The notes: generated by a model from the sequence alone, not told the origin. A stretch of 64,000 nucleotides of DNA from Bosea sp. (in: a-proteobacteria) (GCF_023953965.1 NZ_JAMLIX010000001.1:434001-498000), one strand, 5' to 3'. Shown: positions 8,088-16,536, counted from the first letter of the stretch. Numbers and translations are program-made.

Positions 8088-8918
8088 ATGCGTTTCAAGA
8101 CATGGTCCAAGCTGTTGATCTCGCTTGCGGTCGCCGGCCTCGCCTCGGCCGCGCTGGCGCAGGAGGCGCCGAAGCCGGGCGAGAGCCCGCGCGTCGACGC
8201 CATCCGCAAATCGGGCGTGCTGCGCGTCGGCATGCTGGCGAACCCGCCCTGGCTGTTCGAGAACACGACCGGCGGCGGCCAGCGCTGGGAAGGCCCGGCC
8301 TGGATGCTGGCCAACGAATATGCCCGGCTGCTCGGCGTCAAGATCCAGGAGGTCGCGGTCAGCAACGACACCAAGATCCCGGTGCTGCCGACCAACCAGG
8401 TCGATATCACGCTCGCTCCCGTCGCCGAGACGCCGGAGCGCCTCGCGGTGGTCGATTTCGTGCTCTACACGCGCCAGAGCCTGTGCATGTTCGGGCTTGC
8501 CGCGAACGAGCGCTTCGCCAACGCCAAGACGATCGACGACCTGAACGATCCGAGCATGACCATCGCCTATCTCGTCGGCGCCGCCCAGGAGGCCTGGGTC
8601 AAGGAGCGCTTCGCCAAGGCCAAGCTGCGCGGGCAGATCACCTCGAACGTCGTGCCGGTCGACGAGATCGTGGCGCGCCGGGCCGACGCCGCCCCGGTGA
8701 ACACCTTCGCCTGGGTCGCGCTCAGCCGGAAGGTCAAGGGCCTTTCCGTCCTGCCCAAGGAGAACAACTGCCAGGACAGCACGGAGAAGTCGCAGCCCGT
8801 CGGCCTGGCGCTCAACAAGAACGAGGCGGTCTTCCGCGACTGGATGCGCAAGGTCGCCGACGGCATGTCCCAGAAGCTGAGGGCGGAAGAGCTGCGCGTC
8901 ATCAACGAGAAGATGTGA
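8088..8918 (+). CDS. amino-acid/organic-acid type ABC substrate-binding protein (PAAT)
   Basis: A 276-residue periplasmic protein with a Sec signal (residues 1-25, ending SAALA-QE). It opens with RVDAIRKSGVLRVGMLANPPWLFEN, the normal start of family 3 solute-binding proteins. ATG 8088 follows CAGGGGAGG. It is followed by two HisM-type permeases and an ATPase, making a complete importer. Its neighbours point to a sugar acid or other carboxylate as substrate; amino acids remain possible. Confidence 0.88.
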   Translation: MRFKTWSKLLISLAVAGLASAALAQEAPKPGESPRVDAIRKSGVLRVGMLANPPWLFENTTGGGQRWEGPAWMLANEYARLLGVKIQEVAVSNDTKIPVLPTNQVDITLAPVAETPERLAVVDFVLYTRQSLCMFGLAANERFANAKTIDDLNDPSMTIAYLVGAAQEAWVKERFAKAKLRGQITSNVVPVDEIVARRADAAPVNTFAWVALSRKVKGLSVLPKENNCQDSTEKSQPVGLALNKNEAVFRDWMRKVADGMSQKLRAEELRVINEKM

Positions 8919-8968
8919 GCGGCGGCCCGGGAGGCTTCCGGTAGCCGTCCGATCGGGGCGAGGGTCCA

Positions 8969-9637
8969 GTGCTCGATTTCGATTTCTCGCCGCTTGTCGA
9001 GAGTTGGCGCTTCCTGGCTCTCGGCCTCACGGTGACACTCGGACTGTCGGCGTCGGTCATCGTCGCCGCAACCGTGCTCGGCGTCCTCGTCGGCGCCGGC
9101 CGGGTCTACGGGCCGGGCTGGCTCAAGATCATCCTGACCTTCTATGTCGACTCGATGCGGGCGCTGCCCGTCCTCGTCGTGCTGATCTGGACCTTCTTCG
9201 CCTTTCCGCTGGCCTTCGGCGTCACCCTGCCGCCGCTGATCGCCGCCTTCGTGGCGCTGACCTTCCATGTCGGCTCCTATGTCTCGGAGATCGTGCGCGG
9301 TGGCATCGAGTCGGTGCGCACCGGCCAGATGCGGGCGGCGCTCGCGCTCGGCATGACGACCGGCCAGGCGATCCGCCAGGTCGTCATGCCCCAGGCGGCG
9401 ATCCGCATGCTGCCGCCCTACGCGACCATCGTGACCATGACGATCAAGGAGACCGCCGTCTCGGCCGTGATCGCCGTCCCCGAGTTCATGCGCTCCTCGG
9501 AGGTGGTCTCCTCGCAATCCCTGCGCCCGCTCGAGGTCTACACGGTGGCGCTCGTCGTCTACTTCCTGCTGATGTTCCCCGTGGCCCGCGGCGTCGACCG
9601 GATCTACCGCCGCCTTGCGCATCTGGGGCGGTCATGA
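8969..9637 (+). CDS. PAAT ABC permease (HisM/GlnP type), first
   Basis: A 222-residue inner-membrane permease with about five helices. It has the EAA-type loop SVRTGQMRAALALGMTTGQA that contacts the ATPase. It starts with GTG at 8969 and overlaps the second permease by four bases (ATGA). The family pairs two such subunits. Confidence 0.9.
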   Translation: MLDFDFSPLVESWRFLALGLTVTLGLSASVIVAATVLGVLVGAGRVYGPGWLKIILTFYVDSMRALPVLVVLIWTFFAFPLAFGVTLPPLIAAFVALTFHVGSYVSEIVRGGIESVRTGQMRAALALGMTTGQAIRQVVMPQAAIRMLPPYATIVTMTIKETAVSAVIAVPEFMRSSEVVSSQSLRPLEVYTVALVVYFLLMFPVARGVDRIYRRLAHLGRS

Positions 9638-10293
9638 CCTACGACTGGAGCGTCATCTGGCAATATCGCGGCGCCTTCCTCAGCGGCGTCGGCACCACCA
9701 TCCTGCTCTCGGTCCTGACCATGGCGATCGCGCTGCCCGGCGGCGTGCTTATCATGCTGCTCAGGCGCTCGCCGATCGCGCCGGTCGCCTTCCTGGGCAC
9801 GGCCTATGTCGAGTTCTTCCGCAACGTGCCGGCGATCCTTTTGGTCTACTGGACCTTCTATGTCCTGCCGATCATCGCGTCGATCGACATTCCGCCCTTC
9901 ACCACCGGGCTTCTGGCCCTGGCGCTCTCCGTCACCGCCTACAACGCCGAGGCCTTCCGCGCCGGCGTGAGCTCGATCCGGCAGGGGCAATGGAATGCGG
10001 GTCTGGCGCTCGGCATGACCCGCAGCCAGACCTTCCTGAAGATCGTCCTGCCCCAGGCCGTCTCGCGCGTCGTGCCGGCGATCGCCAACAACTGGGTCTC
10101 GCTGTTCAAGAACACCTCGCTGGTCTCGGTCATCGCGGTCGGCGACCTCGCCTACAACGCCATGCAGATCCGCTCGCAGACCTACCGGATCCTCGAGGTG
10201 CTGACGGCGCTCGCCGTGATCTACTGGGCGCTGGGCTTTCCCCAGGCGAAGCTCGTCGACTGGCTGCAGAAGCGCTACGGAGTGAAGGAATGA
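9634..10293 (+). CDS. PAAT ABC permease (HisM/GlnP type), second
   Basis: A 219-residue permease with the FFRNVPAILLVYW segment and the EAA loop SIRQGQWNAGLALGMTRSQT. ATG 9634 overlaps the stop of the first permease, and its own stop overlaps the ATPase start by four bases. With its partner it forms the membrane channel. Confidence 0.92.
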   Translation: MTYDWSVIWQYRGAFLSGVGTTILLSVLTMAIALPGGVLIMLLRRSPIAPVAFLGTAYVEFFRNVPAILLVYWTFYVLPIIASIDIPPFTTGLLALALSVTAYNAEAFRAGVSSIRQGQWNAGLALGMTRSQTFLKIVLPQAVSRVVPAIANNWVSLFKNTSLVSVIAVGDLAYNAMQIRSQTYRILEVLTALAVIYWALGFPQAKLVDWLQKRYGVKE

Positions 10294-11066
10294 CCGATCC
10301 CGTCAACGCGGCCCGCGTCGGCGCCGACCGGCCGCCGGTCATCGTCTACGAGGAGGTGATCAAGCGCTATGGCGACTTCGTCGCGCTGAACGGCGTCTCG
10401 GCGCGGGTCCACAAGGGCGAGGTCGTCTGCCTGATCGGCCCCTCCGGCTCCGGCAAGTCGACGTTGCTGCGCTGCACCAACGCGCTGGAGGCGATCGAGG
10501 GCGGGCGCATCGTCTTCGAGAGCCAGACCCTGCCGACACCCGCGCTGGCCGCCCCGGTGCGCCGGCGCATGGGCATGGTCTTCCAGAATTTCGAGCTTTT
10601 CCCGCACAAGACCGCGCTCGAGAACGTCGCCATCGGCCCGCGCACCGTGCTCGGCACCGACAAGGCCGCGGCCGAGGACAAGGCGCAGGCCCTGCTCGTC
10701 AAGGTCGGCCTCGGCGACAAGGCGGCGAGCCATCCCAGCGAGCTCTCGGGCGGCCAGCAGCAGCGCGTCGCCATCGCCCGGGCGCTGGCGATGGAGCCGG
10801 AGGTCATGCTCTTCGACGAGCCGACCTCGGCGCTCGACCCCGAGACCGTCGGCGAGGTTCTCAACGTCATGAAGCACCTCGCCGAAGAGGGCATGACGAT
10901 GATCGTCGTCACCCATGAGATGACCTTCGCGCGCCGCGTCGGCAACTGGGTGGTCGTCTTCGACAAGGGCCGCGTCGTCGAGGAGGGCGTGCCCGCCGAG
11001 GTCTTCGAGCAGCCGCGCGAGCAGCGCACGCGCGACTTCTTCGGCCACCTGGCCTGGAACGGCTGA
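10290..11066 (+). CDS. PAAT ABC transporter ATPase (GlnQ/HisP type)
   Basis: A 258-residue ATPase with Walker A GPSGSGKST, Q-loop MVFQNFELFPHKTALENV, signature LSGGQQQRVAIARAL and Walker B VMLFDEPTSALDPE. It completes the importer encoded from 8088. ATG 10290 overlaps the permease stop. It is followed by an interspersed repeat at 11141 before the enzyme genes, which may separate the transcripts. Confidence 0.95.
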   Translation: MTDPVNAARVGADRPPVIVYEEVIKRYGDFVALNGVSARVHKGEVVCLIGPSGSGKSTLLRCTNALEAIEGGRIVFESQTLPTPALAAPVRRRMGMVFQNFELFPHKTALENVAIGPRTVLGTDKAAAEDKAQALLVKVGLGDKAASHPSELSGGQQQRVAIARALAMEPEVMLFDEPTSALDPETVGEVLNVMKHLAEEGMTMIVVTHEMTFARRVGNWVVVFDKGRVVEEGVPAEVFEQPREQRTRDFFGHLAWNG

Positions 11067-11140
11067 TGTTGCGGCATCGCGGCCAGCACCTGATCCCGGA
11101 TCGCCGCGCGTCCCGCCGGACGCAAAGCGGCGATCCAGGC

Positions 11141-11201
11141 TTTTGTTTCAGCATCGGATTGTTCCGAAAAGCGGATTCCACTTTCCGGTTCGATGCTCTA
11201 G
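11141..11201 (+). repeat. interspersed repeat, copy C
   Basis: TTTTGTTTCAGCATCGGATT..TTCCACTTTCCGGTTCGATGCTCTAG. The reverse complement matches the element at 53619-53680 along its length, including TAGAGCATCG, AAAGTGGAATCC and GAAACAAAA. The outer halves AGCATCG / CGATGCT are inverted. Confidence 0.75.
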
Positions 11202-11226
11202 CCCATCACGACGGGAAGCCACGCCC

Positions 11227-12339
11227 ATGAAGATCGCACGCGTCCAGGCCTATCACCTCACCAACATCCCGATCACGCCGCCGCCCTTCCGCAAGCTGCC
11301 GAATGTCGAGCAGGCGATCATGGTCGAGATCGAGACCGACGACGGGCTCGTCGGCTGGGCGATGGGCGGCTATGCCCATCCGATCATCGTCAACTTCATC
11401 AACCGCTACGTCCAGCCGGTGCTCATCGGCGAGGATCCGATCCTGATCGAGCGCATCGCCTACAAGCTCTGGAAGCAGTTCATCTTCGCCCATCGCGATC
11501 TCGGCCGCTCCCTGGTCAGCGGCCTGGCGATGATCGACATCGCGCTGTGGGACATCAAGGGCAAGGCCTGCGGGCTCTCGGTGCACCAACTGCTCGGCGG
11601 CGCCTTCGACAAGATCCCGGTCTACATCACCCATGGCGCCGCCTATGGCGGGGCGCCGGTCTACAGCGTCGAGGAACTGGCGGCCGAGTCGAAGCATCTC
11701 GTCGCGCTCGGCAACAACCATCTGAAGAACACGGTCGGCCGCCAGACCGTGCCGGACCCGGACGACGACTATATCCGCATGAAGGCGATGCGCGACGCCG
11801 TCGGGCCGCACGTCAAGATCGCCATGGACGGCAATGCCCGCATGACCGCGGTCCAGGCGATCCGCCTCTGCGAGATGTGCCGCGAGCTCGACATCGCCTT
11901 CTTCGAAGAGCCGCTGCTCGACAACGACCCGCGGCTGATGCTCGAGCTCAAGGCCAAGACCAGCATCCCGATGGCGATCGCCGAGAACGCCAAATACTCG
12001 ATCCGCGACCAGCTCATCGCCGGCGCGGTCGATATCGTCCAGCCCAACGTCAACAACGATGGCGGCTATACCGCCGGCATCCGCATCGCCGGCATGGCCA
12101 AGGCCTTCAACAAGCCGATCAGCCATGGCAACGGCGCCGGCCCGCACAACGTGGCGCTGCAGGCGGGCCTGATGAACGGCACGCTGGTCGAGTATCATTT
12201 CCACAAATGGATGGCCTACAACGCCATCTTCGAGGAGGTGCCGCAACCCGTCGACGGCTTCCTCCATGTCTCGACCAGGCCCGGCACCGGGCTCTGGCCG
12301 AAGGACGGGCTGATCAAGGAATTCAATACGCCGCTCTGA
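11227..12339 (+). CDS. enolase-superfamily (mandelate racemase/muconate lactonizing) enzyme
   Basis: A 370-residue protein with a capping domain (residues 1-125) and a modified TIM barrel. Metal ligands are visible: D201 in AMDGNARM, the FFEEPL pair E227/E228, and E253 in IAENAKYS. H300 in ISHGNGAG fits the usual catalytic His. Two normal active-site residues differ: the KxK motif reads K167-N-T169 and the QPD strand end reads QPN274. The family dehydrates or isomerises sugar acids or their lactones by abstracting an alpha proton. The context (udh, lactonase) suggests an aldarate or lactone substrate, but the altered residues make the exact reaction uncertain. Confidence 0.82.
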   Translation: MKIARVQAYHLTNIPITPPPFRKLPNVEQAIMVEIETDDGLVGWAMGGYAHPIIVNFINRYVQPVLIGEDPILIERIAYKLWKQFIFAHRDLGRSLVSGLAMIDIALWDIKGKACGLSVHQLLGGAFDKIPVYITHGAAYGGAPVYSVEELAAESKHLVALGNNHLKNTVGRQTVPDPDDDYIRMKAMRDAVGPHVKIAMDGNARMTAVQAIRLCEMCRELDIAFFEEPLLDNDPRLMLELKAKTSIPMAIAENAKYSIRDQLIAGAVDIVQPNVNNDGGYTAGIRIAGMAKAFNKPISHGNGAGPHNVALQAGLMNGTLVEYHFHKWMAYNAIFEEVPQPVDGFLHVSTRPGTGLWPKDGLIKEFNTPL

Positions 12340-12386
12340 CGGGGAGATCTCCCCGCAAGACACGGCACTCTCATGGGACCAAAGCG

Positions 12387-13172
12387 ATGGACTTCGGAAT
12401 AGACGGCAAGACGGCGCTGGTTTTCGGCGCGGGCGGGGGGCTGGGCGGCGCGATCGCCCGCAGCCTGGCGCAGGAGGGCGCGCGCATCGTCGCCGCCGAC
12501 ATCAACCTCGCGGCGGCCGAGGAGGCCGCGGCGGCGATCACGGCCGCCGGCGGCAAGGCCGAGGCGCTTGCCTGGGACCTCGCCGATCTCGCTTCGATCG
12601 AGGCCCATATCGCCGGCATCGAGGCGCGGCATGGCGGCGTCGACATCCTCGTCAACAACACCGGCGGCCCGCCGCCGACGCCGGCGGCCGGCCAGGACCC
12701 GGCGCTGTGGGAGGGCAGCTTCCGCGCCATGGTGCTCTCGGTCATCGCGATCACCGATCGCGTCCTGCCCGGCATGCGCGCCCGCCGCTGGGGCCGGATC
12801 GTCACATCGGCTTCCTCCGGCGCCGTGGCGCCGATCCCCAATCTCGGCGTCTCCAACGCGCTGCGGGCGAGCCTTCTCGGCTGGTCGAAGACGCTGGCGC
12901 GCGAGGTCGCCCGCGACGGCGTGACCTGCAATGTCGTCGTGCCCGGCCGCATCGCGACGCGGCGCATCACCTTCCTCGACGAGCAGAAGGCCAAGCGCGA
13001 GGGCCGCAGCGCCGCCGACGTCTCGGCCGAGAGCACCGGCACGATCCCCGCCGGCCGCTATGGCGACCCGCAGGAATACGCCGATGTCGTCGCGTTCCTG
13101 GCCAGCGCGAAGGCATCCTACGTCACCGGCTCGATCGTCCGCGTGGACGGCGGCCTCATTGCCAGCATCTGA
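12387..13172 (+). CDS. SDR-family protein lacking the canonical catalytic tetrad
   Basis: A 261-residue Rossmann protein. The nucleotide loop is GAGGGLGGAIA and the NNAG-like strand is NNTGGPPP. The serine region TSASSG is present, but where Tyr-x-x-x-Lys is expected the protein has S156-N-A-L-R160 (in LGVSNALRASLLGWSKTLA). This matches the BKR-like SDR subgroup known to deviate from the active-site tetrad. The C-terminal VDGG is normal. It lies between the enolase-superfamily gene and the RraA-type gene with 47- and 8-base gaps, so it very likely acts in the same pathway. The reaction cannot be assigned. Confidence 0.85.
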   Translation: MDFGIDGKTALVFGAGGGLGGAIARSLAQEGARIVAADINLAAAEEAAAAITAAGGKAEALAWDLADLASIEAHIAGIEARHGGVDILVNNTGGPPPTPAAGQDPALWEGSFRAMVLSVIAITDRVLPGMRARRWGRIVTSASSGAVAPIPNLGVSNALRASLLGWSKTLAREVARDGVTCNVVVPGRIATRRITFLDEQKAKREGRSAADVSAESTGTIPAGRYGDPQEYADVVAFLASAKASYVTGSIVRVDGGLIASI

Positions 13173-13180
13173 GGACGATC

Positions 13181-13882
13181 ATGGCTCTCGACCAAGCAGC
13201 TATCCAGACCTTGCAGGCGGTCTCGACCGCCACCCTCACCACGGTCCTGCTCAAGAAGGGCCTGCGCAACGTCTGGATGCGCGGCACCAGGCCGCTCAAG
13301 CCCGGCCAGCCGCGCATCGTCGGCCCGGCCTTCACGCTGCGCTTCGTCCCGGCGCGCGAGGATCTGGCGACGCCGGCGTCCTGGGCCTCGCCGATCTCGA
13401 CCAGGGCCGCCATCGAGGCGATGCCGGAGGGCTGTGTCGCCGTGGTCGACGCGATGGGCGTCACCGACGCCGGCATCTTCGGCGACATCCTCTGCGCCCG
13501 CATGGCCAAGCGCAACGTCGCCGCGCTGGTGACGGACGGCGTCGTGCGCGACGTCGCCGGCGTGCTCGACAGCGGCCTCGACGTCTGGTGCAACGGCATC
13601 TCGGCGCCGCCTTCGGTGGCGGGGCTGACCTTCGTCGCCTGGCAGGAACCGATCGGCTGCGGCGGCGTCGCCGTCTTCCCGAACGACGTCGTGGTTTGCG
13701 ACCAGGACGGCGCGGTCCTGATCCCTGCGACCTATCTCGAGCAGGTCCTCGCGGAGGCGCCCGAGCAGGAGCGCATGGAGGCCTGGATCATGAACGAGAT
13801 CGACCGCGGCGTGCCGCTGCCGGGGCTATATCCCATGAACGAGGAGACGAAGGCGCGCTACGCGAGCAGAAAGACGCCGTGA
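13181..13882 (+). CDS. RraA/HMG-aldolase family protein
   Basis: A 233-residue protein of the RraA-like fold. LVTDGVVRDVAGV carries the conserved Arg-Asp pair of 4-hydroxy-4-methyl-2-oxoglutarate aldolase and oxaloacetate decarboxylase members, and PIGCGGVAVFPNDVVVCDQDGAVLIP is the family C-terminal block. As the third enzyme of this cluster it could cleave a 2-keto-4-hydroxy acid derived from an aldarate; RNase E regulation is unlikely given the context. It has a paralogue at 60679. Confidence 0.82.
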   Translation: MALDQAAIQTLQAVSTATLTTVLLKKGLRNVWMRGTRPLKPGQPRIVGPAFTLRFVPAREDLATPASWASPISTRAAIEAMPEGCVAVVDAMGVTDAGIFGDILCARMAKRNVAALVTDGVVRDVAGVLDSGLDVWCNGISAPPSVAGLTFVAWQEPIGCGGVAVFPNDVVVCDQDGAVLIPATYLEQVLAEAPEQERMEAWIMNEIDRGVPLPGLYPMNEETKARYASRKTP

Positions 13883-14119
13883 CGGCAGCGGACGGCCGAG
13901 GCGGCATGCCGCCACAGCACCGGGGACCACCCCATGGCGGCTTCGGCCGTTTCAGGCGCCGCGGGGTGTTGCGGGCCCGGGTGCCAATGATCCCCTGCAG
14001 CGAGGGTTATTGCGCCTCACGCGGAGGGGGCGAAAAAACTTTCGCCGGGGAGCTTGCGCTTCACGGCGCTTTGAGGCAAAACCCGGCCGCGCCGTCATCA
14101 AGGCGCGGCTGTCTCGGAT

Positions 14120-14194
14120 GCGGGTGTAGCTCAGGGGTAGAGCACAACCTTGCCAAGGTTGGGGTCGAGGGTTCGAATCCCTTCGCCCGCTCCA
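14120..14194 (+). tRNA. tRNA-Gly (GCC)
   Basis: A 75-nt tRNA with encoded CCA. The acceptor stem is GCGGGTG / CGCCCGC, the anticodon loop TTGCCAA gives GCC, and the T-arm is GAGGGTTCGAATCCCTT. It is preceded by about 235 bases (13883-14119) in which I see no gene. Confidence 0.95.
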
Positions 14195-14223
14195 GACAAT
14201 CTCAAGGCTTGAGAAGCATGCAA

Positions 14224-14247
14224 GCGTCGGGTTTCCCGGCGCTTTTT
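14224..14247 (+). terminator. intrinsic terminator after tRNA-Gly
   Basis: GCGTCGGG and CCCGGCGC form an 8-bp stem (one G-T pair) around a TTT loop, followed directly by five T residues. It lies 30 bases downstream of the tRNA and is the clearest Rho-independent terminator I found in the window. Confidence 0.8.
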
Positions 14248-14392
14248 GCTTTTTGGGGCTCAGATGGTTCAGCCCTATTTCCAAGCGGCTCCGAAAGATC
14301 GTGGTTACCTGCGGGCGGTCGTGGGCTCGCAGCGGCGGTAGAGCTCGACCTGTCCGGTTAATGAAGCTGCGTATCCCTTCGAGATCGTTGGC

Positions 14393-14530
14393 TTACCAGT
14401 TTCCCCAAACCGCCTCCTTCAGGATCGACTTGTCGAGCGTCAGGTCCGCGACTGCACGGCACAGCCGGGCGTTCTCGGCCTCGAGTCCCTTCATCCGCTA
14501 CACCTGATCCGCCTTCAGGCCGGCCGCCAG
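14393..14530 (-). pseudogene. IS3-family transposase OrfA remnant
   Basis: On the minus strand the frame reads GLKADQV, then a TAG stop at 14498-14500, then RMKGLEAENARLCRAVADL continuing to TLDKSILKEAVWGNW and a stop at 14393. This is the leucine-zipper-like C-terminus of IS3-type OrfA proteins. The N-terminal helix-turn-helix half is gone, the in-frame stop breaks the rest, and only a few OrfB-like residues (KLVS..RRR-like) follow in another frame. It is a dead fragment. The remaining sequence between the terminator and the gene at 14613 holds nothing else I recognise. Confidence 0.7.
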
Positions 14531-14612
14531 GCTTGCGGCGCCCGCGTCGGCGCAGCTCGGCCGCCGCCTGCTCCACGGCTGAGAGATCCCTGCGCCTCGG
14601 GGACGGCCGAGA

Positions 14613-14837
14613 TCAAAGCTTCCGGATCTCTTCCAGCGGCACGTGAACCCTGATGATGGTATAGCCTGCCGTATCGACATAGCCGCGCCCGGTGGGATTC
14701 AGCTGATTGGCTGCCCTCACCCGCAGCAGATCCCAATCATCGATGTTGCCACCGGCCGCAATGGGAACATCCTTCGGCATGACCATCCGGTAGTTCGGCA
14801 GGCGCCGATGGACGTAGTCGCAATAAAACTCAGCCAT
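14613..14837 (-). CDS. small unknown protein
   Basis: The 74-residue product begins MAEFYCDYVHRRLPNYRMVM. An AAGGA motif lies a suitable distance upstream of the ATG. It has no membrane segment or signal peptide and mixes polar and beta-prone stretches, ending VHVPLEEIRKL. I do not recognise the family. It follows the other small gene (14858-15094) after 20 bases, so the two may be cotranscribed. Base composition is lower in GC than the catabolic genes nearby, consistent with an accessory patch. Confidence 0.55.
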   Translation of the reverse strand: MAEFYCDYVHRRLPNYRMVMPKDVPIAAGGNIDDWDLLRVRAANQLNPTGRGYVDTAGYTIIRVHVPLEEIRKL

Positions 14838-14857
14838 GACCTGATCCTTTCGACCAT

Positions 14858-15094
14858 TCAGGCGGCTGGGATATCCTGAAGCCGGATACCCCTCTCGAAG
14901 AAGCCAAAACCATTCTGCGCGATGTCGTTCATCACCTCGATGTGAACGCCCGCGGGCGGCCGCTCCTCCAGGAAGACCCAGTCATATGCCTCAAGCTCGG
15001 GCGGAAACGGAGCTTCACTGGAGATGACGAGCCGGTAACGCGCATCGCGCCGATGCTTGAAATAGCTATACATCTTCGATGTCGTCCGATTCAT
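14858..15094 (-). CDS. small unknown protein
   Basis: A 78-residue product starting MNRTTSKMYSYFKHRRDARY and containing YDWVFLEERPPAG. The ATG at 15094 was chosen because the frame further upstream runs into the palindromic repeat at 15103. It has no signal peptide or membrane helix and I do not recognise a family. The central YRLVISSEAPFPPEL stretch looks like a compact soluble alpha/beta fold, which is inference only. Confidence 0.55.
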   Translation of the reverse strand: MNRTTSKMYSYFKHRRDARYRLVISSEAPFPPELEAYDWVFLEERPPAGVHIEVMNDIAQNGFGFFERGIRLQDIPAA

Positions 15095-15102
15095 GTCGTT
15101 TC

Positions 15103-15208
15103 CTAGAGCATTTCCGCGTTTCTCCGAATCGCAGAAATGCTCCAGCTCCTTGTCTTGTCGCATTTTCTTCACGCGAACCGGTGCCCACTTCGCTCGAAAA
15201 TGCTCTAG
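15103..15208. repeat. interspersed palindromic element, copy B (106 bp)
   Basis: Same length, same CTAGAGCA..TGCTCTAG ends and same internal sequence order as the copy at 4495-4600. The internal hairpin arms are TTTCCGCGTTTCTCCGAATCGCAGAAATGCTC-like with partial pairing. It sits directly upstream of the small gene at 14858-15094. Confidence 0.85.
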
Positions 15209-15257
15209 CAGATTGGCCGCGGATCGTTGCTTTGCGCGCCGCGAGAATTGAACAGCG

Positions 15258-16478
15258 TCAGGCGAGTTCGCAGATATCGATGATGGTGAGCATGTAAATG
15301 CGGATCATGTCGAGGAACTCGCTGATCTCCACGCGTTCATCCGGCATGGTGTTGTACTTGCCGCCGGGGCCACAAACGACGCCCTCCATCCCCGCCTCGG
15401 CGTAGAGATGGCCGGCATCGGTGCCGAAGAAGCCCGGTGGTTTGATCGCCCCGGTGGGCTGCTCGCAGCCCCGGACGGACTCATAGGCCGCGTTGATGGC
15501 CCGAATGATCCGCGCATCCTTGGCGACCTCGAAGGCCGGCATCGACTGGTGCCCTTCCCTCTTCGTGATCCGGAAGCTCGTCCTGAGACCGGGGAAGCGC
15601 CGCTCCAGGGCGGCGAGTTCCCGCTTCACGTCGGAGGCAGCGCCTTCTTGCGTTTGCCCCGGCGCGAAGCGGCCGGAACCCTTGATCCTGCAATAGTCGG
15701 CGACCTGCGGCGGCCGCCATTCGTGCAGCTCCTTGCCCAGGGCCGCATGGATGATGCCAACATGCATCCTGTTGATCGATTCATGCTCGGCCGAGGGCGC
15801 GCCCGAGAAGGTCATCGCGTTCAGCCGGGGGACGAGGTCGCACGCGGCCATGACCGCGTCAACGGCCTCCTCGCGCTTCGAAAGGTGGCGCGTGTCGCCA
15901 AAAAGCTCGATCTCATACATGAACGAGCAGGCATGCATCGTCACCGCCTGCAGGTCGGTCGGCTCGCTGTTGACGAAATAGTCGGCCCGGACACCGTTGC
16001 GTATGGCGGCGACCGTGCCGACACCTCCCTGCAGCTCGCCGACCACATAGGTGAGGATGACGTCGCCCTTCAGCCTGACGCCGGCATCGCGCAGCGTCTT
16101 CACCGCGCAATAGGAGGCGGCATCGCCGGCTTTCATGTTGGACACGCCGATACCGTAGATGAAGCGATCATCGACGAGGCCGCCCCACGGGTCGACGGTC
16201 CAGCCCTCGGTCGCGGGGTTGGTGTCGAGGTGGCCGTTGAACAGGAGGCTTTTTCCGCCCCCGATCCCCTGCCAGCGCCCGATCGCATTGGCGCGACGCC
16301 CCTCGTCGAAAGGCTGCGCTTCGGCCGCGATGCCCATGGCGGACATCTGCTTCACGACATGATGGACGAGCGCTTTCTCCCCATCGGTCTCCGTGTAGCT
16401 CTTGTGCCTGACCCAGTCGCAAAGCAGCGCCAGGCAGGCCGCCTCGTCGACGCAGTGGATCAGATCGCGCGCATTCAT
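15258..16478 (-). CDS. M20-family amidohydrolase (ArgE/DapE-like) with altered metal site
   Basis: A 406-residue protein with the M20 catalytic and lid domains. FNGHLDTNP keeps H83 and D85, and NSEPTD keeps E172. The bridging Asp position reads GVSNMKAG (N114), the Glu-Glu pair reads VVGELQGG (E148 kept, second Glu replaced by L149), and the final His reads KYNTMPDE (N376). A standard two-zinc site is therefore incomplete, though the general base is present. Relatives deacylate N-acyl amino acids or dipeptides. It is the last enzyme gene of the minus-strand importer operon, 58 bases after the dehydrogenase. The reaction is unknown. Confidence 0.85.
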   Translation of the reverse strand: MNARDLIHCVDEAACLALLCDWVRHKSYTETDGEKALVHHVVKQMSAMGIAAEAQPFDEGRRANAIGRWQGIGGGKSLLFNGHLDTNPATEGWTVDPWGGLVDDRFIYGIGVSNMKAGDAASYCAVKTLRDAGVRLKGDVILTYVVGELQGGVGTVAAIRNGVRADYFVNSEPTDLQAVTMHACSFMYEIELFGDTRHLSKREEAVDAVMAACDLVPRLNAMTFSGAPSAEHESINRMHVGIIHAALGKELHEWRPPQVADYCRIKGSGRFAPGQTQEGAASDVKRELAALERRFPGLRTSFRITKREGHQSMPAFEVAKDARIIRAINAAYESVRGCEQPTGAIKPPGFFGTDAGHLYAEAGMEGVVCGPGGKYNTMPDERVEISEFLDMIRIYMLTIIDICELA

Positions 16479-16536
16479 GGAGGCACCCTCTCCTGGAAGG
16501 GATCGAGGCGAAGCAGGATCTCCGGCAGCCGGAAGA

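Noticed and set aside
13181..13882. RraA as a ribonuclease E regulator
   Set aside because: Both RraA-family genes in the window sit in catabolic operons and keep the Arg-Asp pair of aldolase/decarboxylase members.
13952..14284. Minus-strand frame reading SGRRDSNPRPQPWQGCALPLS
   Set aside because: This is the well-known false protein made by translating the opposite strand of a tRNA gene (tRNA-Gly here). The frames over tRNA-Gln are the same kind of artefact.
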